6,679 nucleotides of DNA from positions 1 through 6,679 of the forward strand of contig JAUXJX010000113.1 in the NCBI GenBank assembly GCA_030624545.1, in the 5' to 3' direction. The position numbers and the translations under genes were made by a program. This DNA is from Bacteroidota bacterium (lineage in GTDB: Bacteria > Zhuqueibacterota > JdFR-76 > DREG01). The first letter of the stretch is position 1. Every line of letters begins with the position of its first letter. The notes under the pieces were generated by a model. That model was not told the DNA's origin. It did not search any database and was given only the letters and a program-made list of their open reading frames with translations. This document shows positions 1-5,466 of the stretch, in pieces.

Positions 1-393
1 ATTGTCACATATGCGAGTAAGGGATTATTCTGCAGAGCGCGCCCCTATACCGGAAAAGGCGCCCGGGATTTCAAGTTTTTCACATTTAGTGGAAAAGTCC
101 GATTCAGGGCATTGCCTTCCGGTCACGCTAGCAGCGCTTTTGCCATGATGACCGTCATTGCAAAACAGTATGACCAGTGGTGGATCAGGATACCAGCCTA
201 TACATTGGCAGTTTCTGTTGCGCTGCAAAGAATGGATGACCGGCAGCACTGGACTTCGGATGTGTTGGTGGGCGGTACAATCGGATATTTGGTAAGCAGT
301 TCATTGGTGAACCGGTATAAGAACAAGCCACAAGGGACGTCCGTGCAGCCTCATGCCTCTAAAAACGGATTGGGTTTGAGTTTGAATTTTTAG
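1..393 (+). CDS. PAP2-family phosphatase, C-terminal part (5' end outside the window)
   Basis: The reading frame is open from the first base and ends at TAG 391-393, giving 130 residues of the C-terminal part. All three motifs of the PAP2 (type 2 phosphatidic acid phosphatase / acid phosphatase) superfamily are present: KX6RP at residues 7-15 of the fragment (K7, R14, P15), PSGH at 39-42, and the R-X5-H-X3-D motif at R77, H83 and D87, with Gln instead of the usual Ser before the Arg. H83 would be the nucleophile and H42 the acid/base in the family mechanism, so the enzyme looks catalytically competent. Family members dephosphorylate lipid phosphates or isoprenoid pyrophosphates at membranes; the substrate cannot be told here. 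The tail ends in GLGLSLNF, resembling the tail of the next gene. The ATG-less internal TTG at 112 is not a real start because the KX6RP motif lies upstream of it. Confidence 0.93.
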   Translation: MVTYASKGLFCRARPYTGKGARDFKFFTFSGKVRFRALPSGHASSAFAMMTVIAKQYDQWWIRIPAYTLAVSVALQRMDDRQHWTSDVLVGGTIGYLVSSSLVNRYKNKPQGTSVQPHASKNGLGLSLNF

Positions 394-428
394 ATCCGGC
401 GAAATTCCTCAAATAGGACCATTCTACC

Positions 429-435
429 AAGGAGG
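429..435 (+). promoter_or_regulatory. Perfect Shine-Dalgarno with possible sequestering hairpin
   Basis: AAGGAGG lies 8 nt before ATG 444. The stretch AGGAGGAG (430-437) can pair with TTCTTCCT (450-457), counting two G-U pairs, which would place the ATG in a 12-nt loop. This is the strongest ribosome-binding site in the window, yet no long gene follows it. The pairing is seen by eye only and its stability is not computed. Confidence 0.4.
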
Positions 436-443
436 AGTGAAAG

Positions 444-515
444 ATGTGCTTCTTCCTGTGGATATTCCCTTTCAAATTTTGGAACATTCTTCTTCACGGC
501 GTTGTTCTAATTTAA
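444..515 (+). CDS. Possible small hydrophobic protein, 23 aa
   Basis: An ATG at 444 preceded by a perfect AAGGAGG at 8-nt spacing opens a 23-codon frame ending at TAA 513-515. The peptide begins MCFFLWIFPFKFW and continues ILLHGVVLI at its C-terminus. It is almost wholly hydrophobic and aromatic with one Lys and one His, and is long enough to span a membrane once. It sits between two PAP2 genes with no terminator visible on either side, so it could be a small membrane protein or a leader peptide coupled to the gene at 554, which itself has no good Shine-Dalgarno. I do not recognise it. A chance frame behind a chance purine run is equally possible, because 23 codons is too short to test by composition. 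Confidence 0.28.
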   Translation: MCFFLWIFPFKFWNILLHGVVLI

Positions 516-553
516 GCGCCTGAACTTGTAGTATCCTGTCAATAAAAAGAATA

Positions 554-1564
554 ATGCCAAGACACTTCAAAAACCTGAATATACTATTTGTCCTACTAAT
601 GCTGTTCCACAGCAGAGGTTTTTCCCAACCCCCCGATGGCGTTTCGGATTCGACGGCTCATGCTAAATATTCGGCCCAAATTCACCAAATCAATCCGGGC
701 TTATCCTTTGTTTATGAAAAACCCGGCGCCTTCGATCACTTTAAGCGTTTCCCTGGAGACATTTCGCGTTACTTTCAAATTACTTTTCGGAAAAAAAATC
801 TCATCAAGATAGGAGCGATGGCGTCAATCACCGCCTTGCTGGTGGCAGTGGACCAGCCATTACTCGACGAGACCAAGCGGTTTGGCAGACGAATCGGCTT
901 AAACGGAAACAGAAGGATGAAAACGGCCTTTGAGATTGGCGGCTGGCCGATGGAGGTGCCGCATGATACAGATACGTGGCTATACTTCATCGGAGATGGC
1001 TGGGTTCAAACAGGCATTACCGCGGCCTTCCTGGGTTATGGTCTAATGGCGAAAAGTAATCGCGCCCTAACAACTTCCAGTCAATTGGCGGAAGGCTTGC
1101 TCACTACTGCTTTTGCCGTCCAATTGCTGAAGCACATCACCGGCCGGGAAAGTCCCCATGTTGCTACTGCTGATGCGGGCAAGTGGCGGCTATTCCCAAA
1201 CCAGATTGAATACCACAAACGTGTTCCCAACTACGATGCTTTCCCATCCGGCCATCTGGCCGTCGCCATGATGACGGTCACTGTGATATCCGGGAATTAT
1301 CCTGAAAACAAGTTGGTACGTCCTATTGGCTACTCGCTCATGACCATTCTTGCTTTCCAAATGGTGAATAACGGAGTGCATTGGGTCAGCGATTATCCGT
1401 TGGCGCTCTCGATGGGATATGCTTTTGCCAAAATTGCCCTTGAGCGCAGGGGAACGAGCCCAAAGAATGCCCATGCTGGAAGATCGACAAATTCCCCCCA
1501 AACATCTGTCCTCCCGTATGTGACCGGCGATGGGTTGGGAGTCAGATTTAGTCTTGCCTTTTAG
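554..1564 (+). CDS. Divergent PAP2-family protein with signal peptide
   Basis: This 336-residue protein starts at ATG 554; the upstream sequence is A-rich (AATAAAAAGAATA) without a clear Shine-Dalgarno. Residues 1-25 form a signal peptide (basic n-region, hydrophobic LFVLLMLFHS, likely cleavage near GFSQ), so the protein is exported or membrane-anchored. The PAP2 core is at about 160-300. Motif 1 is KX6SP (K193, S200, P201) rather than KX6RP, motif 2 is PSGH at 231-234, and motif 3 keeps H276 and D280 but has M270 where the family has Arg. Both catalytic histidines remain while two phosphate-contacting arginines are replaced, so activity may be altered, reduced or aimed at a different substrate. 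The C-terminus ends VRFSLAF. It follows a canonical PAP2 gene by 160 bp and is closed by a terminator at 1620-1664, consistent with an envelope phosphatase operon. Confidence 0.9.
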   Translation: MPRHFKNLNILFVLLMLFHSRGFSQPPDGVSDSTAHAKYSAQIHQINPGLSFVYEKPGAFDHFKRFPGDISRYFQITFRKKNLIKIGAMASITALLVAVDQPLLDETKRFGRRIGLNGNRRMKTAFEIGGWPMEVPHDTDTWLYFIGDGWVQTGITAAFLGYGLMAKSNRALTTSSQLAEGLLTTAFAVQLLKHITGRESPHVATADAGKWRLFPNQIEYHKRVPNYDAFPSGHLAVAMMTVTVISGNYPENKLVRPIGYSLMTILAFQMVNNGVHWVSDYPLALSMGYAFAKIALERRGTSPKNAHAGRSTNSPQTSVLPYVTGDGLGVRFSLAF

Positions 1565-1619
1565 TCTCAATTATTCACCGATGGCCTCAAAAAATCTAAA
1601 ACTGAAACCGTCATGAAAA

Positions 1620-1664
1620 GGCCCGGAATCGAGAAACAATCGATTCCCGAAGGCCGTATTTTTT
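1620..1664 (+). terminator. Intrinsic terminator after the PAP2 genes
   Basis: A perfect 8-bp stem GGAATCGA (1625-1632) / TCGATTCC (1640-1647) with a 7-nt loop is extended by an outer GGCC (1620-1623) / GGCC (1652-1655) pair across a small internal loop. It is followed by GTA and six Ts (1659-1664). It begins 55 nt after the stop of the 554-1564 gene and reads in its direction. Confidence 0.85.
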
Positions 1665-1720
1665 GATAAGTTTGGCGCCCAAGACTTAACCTGGATTATT
1701 CATAAAACGTCATGACTGTT

Positions 1721-1744
1721 ATCCCGGCAGGCCGGGATCTTTTT
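1721..1744 (+). terminator. Second hairpin plus T-run, just upstream of the next gene
   Basis: ATCCCGGC (1721-1728) and GCCGGGAT (1731-1738) pair perfectly around a 2-nt loop (effectively a 7-bp stem with a 4-nt loop) and are followed by C and TTTTT (1740-1744). The form is that of an intrinsic terminator, but it lies only 28 nt before ATG 1773. It may be a backup terminator, an attenuator in the leader of the 1773 gene, or a palindromic repeat remnant, since a nearly identical palindrome occurs at 5339-5352. Confidence 0.5.
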
Positions 1745-1772
1745 GGCCACGATGGACTTAAGGACAAATATC

Positions 1773-2456
1773 ATGAACAAACAAAAATTAATCTACCCCT
1801 TTGTTTTTGTGACATGCCTTTTCTTGATAACTGGATCGAGCATTCTTCAGCAGAACATTATTACGCCTGATTTGACTAAAATTGCGGAAGGCGATTGGCA
1901 GCTGTTTAATCGTACGGCCAAAGTCATAAAGGAGAATGATAAGACCGGTGTCTATTTTGAAGCAAAGCCAGGAAGTGGAGGGGCCTGGCTGAAAGAAATA
2001 GAGTTTACGAACGGCGTGATCGAATGCGATATCAAAGGCAAGAACGCCCCAGGGAGAAGTTTTGTCGGTATTGCCCTTCGTGGTGTCGATGAGAAAACCT
2101 ATGACGCGGTCTATTTCCGGCCCTTTAATTTCAAAAGCGATGATCCGGCTCGTCGCGGCCATGGCGTCCAGTATATTTCCCATCCGGCCAATACCTGGAG
2201 TAAATTGCGTACGGAGCATCCCAATGTTTATGAGAGTGCGGTCGATCCCGTTCCGGATGCCAACGCCTTTTTCCATGTGCGACTTGTGATTGAAAAGCCA
2301 AAGGTGAGCGTTTACGTGAATGATGCAAAAGAACCGTGTCTTGTCGTCGACGAGTTGACGGATAGAAAAGGCGGTTGGGTTGGCCTGTGGATGGGAAACA
2401 ATTCCGATGGCACATTCGCAAACCTGAAGATAGCACAAGCCACCAAAAAGAATTAG
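1773..2456 (+). CDS. Exported concanavalin/LamG-like (DUF1080-type) protein
   Basis: I place the start at ATG 1773, preceded by AAGGA (1760-1764) at 8-nt spacing, because residues 1-25 then form a typical signal peptide (MNKQK, then a hydrophobic LIYPFVFVTCLFLI core and small residues TGSS). In-frame TTG 1743 and ATG 1752 would only add residues in front of the signal and overlap a hairpin. The mature part (about 200 residues) is one beta-rich domain. Its recognisable blocks are YDAVYFRPFNF (from Y110), DPARRGHGVQY, and a C-terminal GGWVGLWMGNNSDGTFANL strand pair. These resemble the concanavalin A-like jelly roll of DUF1080/3-keto-disaccharide hydrolase and LamG-like proteins. Such proteins bind or process glycans outside the cytoplasm; no catalytic residues can be assigned here, so hydrolase activity is not claimed. 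The GH109-like gene downstream supports a glycan role. A perfect 14-bp palindrome overlaps its stop codon. Confidence 0.8.
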   Translation: MNKQKLIYPFVFVTCLFLITGSSILQQNIITPDLTKIAEGDWQLFNRTAKVIKENDKTGVYFEAKPGSGGAWLKEIEFTNGVIECDIKGKNAPGRSFVGIALRGVDEKTYDAVYFRPFNFKSDDPARRGHGVQYISHPANTWSKLRTEHPNVYESAVDPVPDANAFFHVRLVIEKPKVSVYVNDAKEPCLVVDELTDRKGGWVGLWMGNNSDGTFANLKIAQATKKN

Positions 2457-2467
2457 ATGATCATCTA
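2454..2467. repeat. 14-bp perfect palindrome over a stop codon
   Basis: TAGATGATCATCTA equals its own reverse complement and includes the TAG stop (2454-2456) of the preceding gene. There is no loop and no T-run, so it is not a terminator of the usual kind. It could be a protein-binding site or chance. Confidence 0.4.
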
Positions 2468-2556
2468 GTTCTTGACTTTCCTCAGATAACCTCTTAGCTT
2501 TCGATAAGAAATGCCGCTGTTGACGCGGGACCTCTTCGGCACAGAACGTTCCGGAT

Positions 2557-2602
2557 GCTGGTTGCTGGGTGCTGGATACTGGATTCTGGATACTGGATAC
2601 TG
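2557..2602. repeat. Heptanucleotide tandem repeat, about 6.5 copies
   Basis: Six consecutive 7-bp units of form NCTGGNT start at 2557, 2564, 2571, 2578, 2585 and 2592: GCTGGTT, GCTGGGT, GCTGGAT, ACTGGAT, TCTGGAT, ACTGGAT. A partial ACTG follows. The later units are nearly identical and the earlier ones diverge. It lies in the 203-bp gap between the LamG-like and GH109-like genes, ending 57 nt before the start codon at 2660. Intergenic heptamer arrays of this kind are known from several bacterial groups; slippage would change the spacing between any promoter and the gene. Confidence 0.85.
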
Positions 2603-2648
2603 CCGGCTAGATATTGGGCAAATTCAAAAGTGGAGCCTTAGGATCTGA

Positions 2649-2654
2649 GAGGAG
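2649..2654 (+). promoter_or_regulatory. Ribosome-binding site of the GH109-like gene
   Basis: GAGGAG ends 5 nt before ATG 2660 and supports that start, which also places the Tat motif close to the N-terminus. Confidence 0.7.
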
Positions 2655-2659
2655 CAATC

Positions 2660-4051
2660 ATGAGTGATCAGGATAGTCAAGATCAGAAAATGGATGAACT
2701 GAACCGGCGGGATTTCGTGAGGCTTGGAGCCATGACCGGCCTTGGCGCGATAATAACCGGTGTTGGGCTCGAAGGCTGCGCCGTCACAGGTACGGCGCGA
2801 AATCTGGGTCCGGCTCGAAGTGAACTCTTTGCCGCGCCGCCAATCGATCCGGTGCGCATAGGATTTGTTGGCGTGGGCGGCATGGGCTCGGTGCACGTCA
2901 AGAATTTGCTAAAGATTGAAGCCGTTGAAATGCGGGCCATTTGTGACATTGTAGAGGAGAAGGTCATCCGGGCGCAAGAATGGGTAGAAGAAGCCGGGCA
3001 GCCAAAGCCTGCCGGGTATTCCCGCGGTGAATACGACTTCCTGCGCATGTGCGAAGAGGAAGACCTGGACCTGGTCTTTAATGCAACGCCGTGGCGGTGG
3101 CACGTGCCAATCTGTGTAGCGGCTATGAAGAATGGAAAGCATGCGGCTACCGAAGTGCCCGCGGCAGTCACGATAGATGAGTGCTGGCAATTGGTGGAAA
3201 ACGCCGAAAAATACCGGAAACATTGCATCATGATGGAGAACTGCAATTACGGCCGCCGCGAAATGCTAATCCTGAATCTCGTTCGTAAAGGTATGCTGGG
3301 TGAAATATTACACGGTGAGTGCGGCTATCTACACGATCTCCGCGAAGTAAAATTTGACTACGACGGAGAGGGTCTGTGGCGCAGAGACCACTCCATGAAA
3401 CGGAACGGTAATCTTTATCCCACCCATGGGCTCGGTCCGGTGGCGCAATGCATGAATATCAACCGAGGGGATCAATTTGACTATCTTGTTTCCATGAGCA
3501 GTCCTTCCAGGGGACTGCAGGAATACGTCGAGAAGACCTTTCTACCGGGCTCACCGGAGCGCAAAGAAGAATACCTCCTTGGCGATGTAAATGTCAGTCT
3601 GATCAAAACCGCGAAGGGAAGAACAATTCTTCTTAGCCATGACACGAATTTGCCCAGGCCGTACAGCCGCCTCAATCTCTTGCAGGGTACGAAGGGCATT
3701 GTCCACGGCTATCCGGACAGAGTTCACATCGAGGGCATAAGCCCTGCCCACCGCTGGGAAGAGCTTGAGGATTATCGGGAAGAATTCGAACATCCGTTGT
3801 GGAAAACATTTGGCGAAAGCGGCAAAGGCGTCGGTCATGGCAGCATGGACTTTATCGAGGATTACAGGTTGATTAAATGCCTGCGTGAAGGCCTGCCCAT
3901 GGACATGGATGTTTACGATGCGGCCGGGATCAGCGCGGTATCGGAACTGACCGAGCGGTCCGTGGCAAACGGCAGCCAACCGCAAGACGTCCCCGATTTC
4001 ACCAGGGGTGCTTGGAAGACCTACCAGCCGCTGGGGGTCGTGGAGGCGTGA
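2660..4051 (+). CDS. Tat-exported GH109-like Gfo/Idh/MocA-family protein
   Basis: This 463-residue protein has a twin-arginine signal (NRRDFVRLG, R16-R17) followed by a hydrophobic stretch and LEGC (C40), a possible but atypical lipobox. The Rossmann NAD-binding motif IGFVGVGGMG is at 67-76. Where dehydrogenases of the Gfo/Idh/MocA family carry EKP, this one has E165-V166-P167 (TEVPAAVT). Further blocks MENCNYGRRE (from M192), HGECGYLHDLR, and YPTHGLGPVAQCMNINRGD (Y253, H256) are those of glycoside hydrolase family 109. GH109 enzymes such as alpha-N-acetylgalactosaminidase use tightly bound NAD+ in an oxidation-elimination-addition-reduction cycle; the Y-P-T-H segment matches the region holding the proposed catalytic Tyr/His. 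The Tat route fits a protein exported folded with its cofactor. The exact sugar specificity cannot be read from sequence. It follows the exported LamG-like gene by 203 bp. Confidence 0.9.
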   Translation: MSDQDSQDQKMDELNRRDFVRLGAMTGLGAIITGVGLEGCAVTGTARNLGPARSELFAAPPIDPVRIGFVGVGGMGSVHVKNLLKIEAVEMRAICDIVEEKVIRAQEWVEEAGQPKPAGYSRGEYDFLRMCEEEDLDLVFNATPWRWHVPICVAAMKNGKHAATEVPAAVTIDECWQLVENAEKYRKHCIMMENCNYGRREMLILNLVRKGMLGEILHGECGYLHDLREVKFDYDGEGLWRRDHSMKRNGNLYPTHGLGPVAQCMNINRGDQFDYLVSMSSPSRGLQEYVEKTFLPGSPERKEEYLLGDVNVSLIKTAKGRTILLSHDTNLPRPYSRLNLLQGTKGIVHGYPDRVHIEGISPAHRWEELEDYREEFEHPLWKTFGESGKGVGHGSMDFIEDYRLIKCLREGLPMDMDVYDAAGISAVSELTERSVANGSQPQDVPDFTRGAWKTYQPLGVVEA

Positions 4052-4080
4052 TTTTTATGCCGGGCTAAGGTATTTCTTTT

Positions 4081-4232
4081 TTGACCGGATTAACAAGATG
4101 AACAGGATTAAAGTGAGAGAATTGCCGCAGGGCCAATGTGCCTTGGCACTCGAATAATCAAGCAGAATTCCTTTTATCTGGTTTAATCCCCGCCTGCGTG
4201 CAGCAGGCTGTTGATCCCGTTATCCTGTCTAA
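4081..4232. repeat. Interrupted inverted repeat with embedded palindrome
   Basis: The left arm (4081-4113, with GGATTAACAAGATGAACAGG inside) matches the reverse complement of the right arm (4179-4232). The right arm is split: its CTGTTGATCC part (4208-4217) and its GTTTAATCCC part (4181-4190) are separated by the 17-bp palindrome GCCTGCGTGCAGCAGGC (4192-4208, stems of 6 bp, 5-nt loop), which the left arm lacks. Repeats of the 'ggattaacaggatgaacagg' style recur between genes of many environmental bacteria. The palindrome looks like a later insertion into one arm. Confidence 0.65.
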
Positions 4233-4242
4233 TTTAACAAAA

Positions 4243-4272
4243 AAAACGGCAAGGAGAACTCCCTGCCGTTTT
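4243..4272. terminator. Terminator-like hairpin, strongest for the minus strand
   Basis: AAAACGGCAAGGAG (4243-4256) pairs with CTCCCTGCCGTTTT (4259-4272) with one A-C mismatch and a very small loop. On the + strand only TTTT follows the GC-rich stem. On the - strand the stem is followed by eight Ts (complement of A 4239-4246). It may work in both directions. It lies 191 nt after the stop of the GH109-like gene, whose transcript it could end; no minus-strand gene is visible upstream of it. Confidence 0.65.
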
Positions 4273-4455
4273 AAAAGCCTCACATGAGGAGGCAATGCGC
4301 AAATTATACAGAGCTACGGAGAATTGGGAATACGGTTGCAAAAAAAGATGCGGGCCCATGCGAATTCTTAAATAGTAGTGTGATGGCTTTCAAATTACGG
4401 AAAATGGTCTTCAGGAATTCGGTTTCCTGCGGCTAGTAATATTTAGAGGCGTGCC

Positions 4456-4594
4456 TAACCCATCAGTGCCTTAAAAACCGCCTGTCATCACACCTGTCCA
4501 GGTTATTTCTTCCTAACCTAAAATCCATTTCCAGTTTTTTTCTGGTGCCGAATAGTGCGCAGCAAATATATTATGCCAGTCTGAACCTGAACCG
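4456..4594 (+). promoter_or_regulatory. Duplicated upstream module, copy A, with promoter-like core
   Basis: This segment aligns with 5467-5604. Shared blocks in the same order are AAAACCGCC (4474-4482), a 19-nt block at 4520-4538 (AAAATCCATTTCCAGTTTT; 17 of 19 identical to copy B), GTGC (4545-4548), and a following 44-nt stretch with 32 matches including CAAATATATT. TGGTGC (4543-4548) and TATATT (4567-4572), 18 nt apart, could be -35 and -10 elements for the acetyltransferase gene starting at 4610. Promoter function is inferred. Confidence 0.55.
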
Positions 4595-4609
4595 CCGGCA
4601 ATTAACCAT

Positions 4610-5200
4610 TTGAGAAAGCCACAATTGCACCAAGTACAAATACATTCAGAACCTGACCTCACCGAAAGCCAGGTCAAGGCCATCGTTACGCTCGTCAACT
4701 CTATTTGGCCGGATAAAGACAAAACCATATCCGAACTAATCGCTGACTGGCTTGCACAGATTCGTCAAATGCAGAAATCAAAATCCGGGAAAGATGGCAA
4801 CCATGCCACACACTTTCTCATTTCGGAAGGGAACAAAGCGATTGCCCATGCCAGAATTTTCCCACGTGAGATTTACACGCCGGACGGTCTACTCAAGGTG
4901 GCGGCCCTCGCCAGTGTGTGTGTGGACGCGAACCATCGTGGAGAAGGTCTTGGTGCCGCCGTGGTTCGATGTGCGTTTGAGATGGTTGACCGGGGCACGT
5001 TCCCGGTCTCTTTGTTTCAAACCGGAGTTCCGGGCTTTTATGAGCGCCTTGGCGCGAGATCGGTTGACAACAAATTCGTAAACTCGGGGTGCGACAAGGA
5101 TGCAGAGGCAAGTCCCTGGTGGGACAAATATGTGATGATCTATCCGGGCGAGTATCGCTGGCCGGAAGGAATAATCGATCTCAATGGTCCCGGTTATTGA
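4610..5200 (+). CDS. GNAT-family N-acetyltransferase
   Basis: The protein is 196 residues if started at TTG 4610. No ATG is available before the conserved N-terminal strand and helix, and TTG 4625 is an alternative start five codons later; neither has a clear Shine-Dalgarno, so the start is uncertain. The frame is open upstream only to a TAG at 4553-4555. The GNAT fold is shown by motif A, LASVCVDANHRGEGLGAAVV, with the acetyl-CoA pyrophosphate-binding R110-G-E-G-L-G115, and by motif B, GFYERLGAR (F143-R150). The C-terminal tail PWWDKYVMIYPGEYRWPEG continues the domain and ends IDLNGPGY. It would transfer acetyl from acetyl-CoA to an unknown amine; it acts in the cytoplasm as no signal peptide is present. 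It precedes acr3 on the same strand but is separated by 435 bp holding a MITE-like element. It does not look like the ArsN type known from ars operons. Confidence 0.88.
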   Translation: MRKPQLHQVQIHSEPDLTESQVKAIVTLVNSIWPDKDKTISELIADWLAQIRQMQKSKSGKDGNHATHFLISEGNKAIAHARIFPREIYTPDGLLKVAALASVCVDANHRGEGLGAAVVRCAFEMVDRGTFPVSLFQTGVPGFYERLGARSVDNKFVNSGCDKDAEASPWWDKYVMIYPGEYRWPEGIIDLNGPGY

Positions 5201-5220
5201 TTAGACATCGTCATATTCAT

Positions 5221-5386
5221 TGGGGCCGTCCAAAAGGACATCAGGTGTATTACGAGGCTTCGTCGTGAGCTCAGCCGAACGGAACGCAGTGACGAAGTAA
5301 TCCCCAGCAATTGAGCACAAATGTAGGAGATTGCTTCTCCCGGCCAGCCGGGATCGCAATGACACAACTCTTTTTGGACAGCCCCA
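5221..5386. mobile_element. MITE-like element, 166 bp with 18-bp terminal inverted repeats
   Basis: The left end TGGGGCCGTCCAAAAGGA (5221-5238) matches the reverse complement of the right end TCTTTTTGGACAGCCCCA (5369-5386) at 16 of 18 positions. Inside are arms of a common intergenic repeat type: GACGAAGTAATCCCC (5291-5305) faces GGAGATTGCTTC (5327-5338), and the right side ends TCGCAATGACA. A palindrome CCCGGC-CA-GCCGGG sits at 5339-5352. No transposase is encoded and I see no convincing target-site duplication, so it is a non-autonomous or remnant element. It begins 20 bp after the acetyltransferase stop and could also serve as a hairpin in that transcript. Confidence 0.65.
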
Positions 5387-5466
5387 CGTCAAGAAGTCAC
5401 AGGGTGAGGGAAGAGTAGCAACCTTCCGAGATCAGAATCTGTTTGACGGATTTCTTCCAATGAAAT

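Larger units (their letters stand above)
4052..4609. other. Gene-free stretch with stacked repeats and hairpins
   Basis: No convincing coding frame is present over 558 bp. In order it holds an imperfect inverted repeat (4081-4232) with an inserted palindrome, a terminator-like hairpin (4243-4272), about 180 bp with nothing I can name (4273-4455), and the first copy of a duplicated promoter-like module (4456-4594). A small inverted pair AGGTTA (4500-4505) / TAACCT (4514-4519) lies within that module but is absent from its second copy. Confidence 0.75.

Noticed and set aside
1613..1666. 17-codon frame ATG 1613 to TGA 1666
   Set aside because: It coincides with the terminator stem and T-run and has no ribosome-binding site.
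1788..2438. 216-codon minus-strand frame opposite the LamG-like gene
   Set aside because: It mirrors a gene with a signal peptide, ribosome-binding site and recognisable family blocks; the antisense translation shows no known motif.
2557..2602. CRISPR array at the short tandem repeat
   Set aside because: Units are 7 bp with no spacers, so it is a simple tandem repeat.
2683..3246. 187-codon minus-strand frame opposite the GH109-like gene
   Set aside because: It is rich in Ser, Thr and Pro as expected from the complement of a coding frame and overlaps a clearly conserved protein.
3551..3985. 144-codon minus-strand frame within the GH109-like gene
   Set aside because: Shadow frame; no ribosome-binding site or family motif seen.
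4513..4728. 71-codon minus-strand frame across the acetyltransferase start
   Set aside because: Part of it reads through the duplicated module, but the matching frame in the second copy has in-frame stops (TGA, TAA), so it is not conserved as protein.
4610..5200. Acetyltransferase as the arsenic-operon enzyme ArsN
   Set aside because: Proximity to acr3 suggested it, but the tail and motif sequence do not resemble the ArsN type I know, and a repeat element separates the genes. It is left as a generic GNAT protein.
5201..5392. 63-codon minus-strand frame between the acetyltransferase and acr3
   Set aside because: It lies almost wholly in the MITE-like repeat, a frequent source of false small genes.
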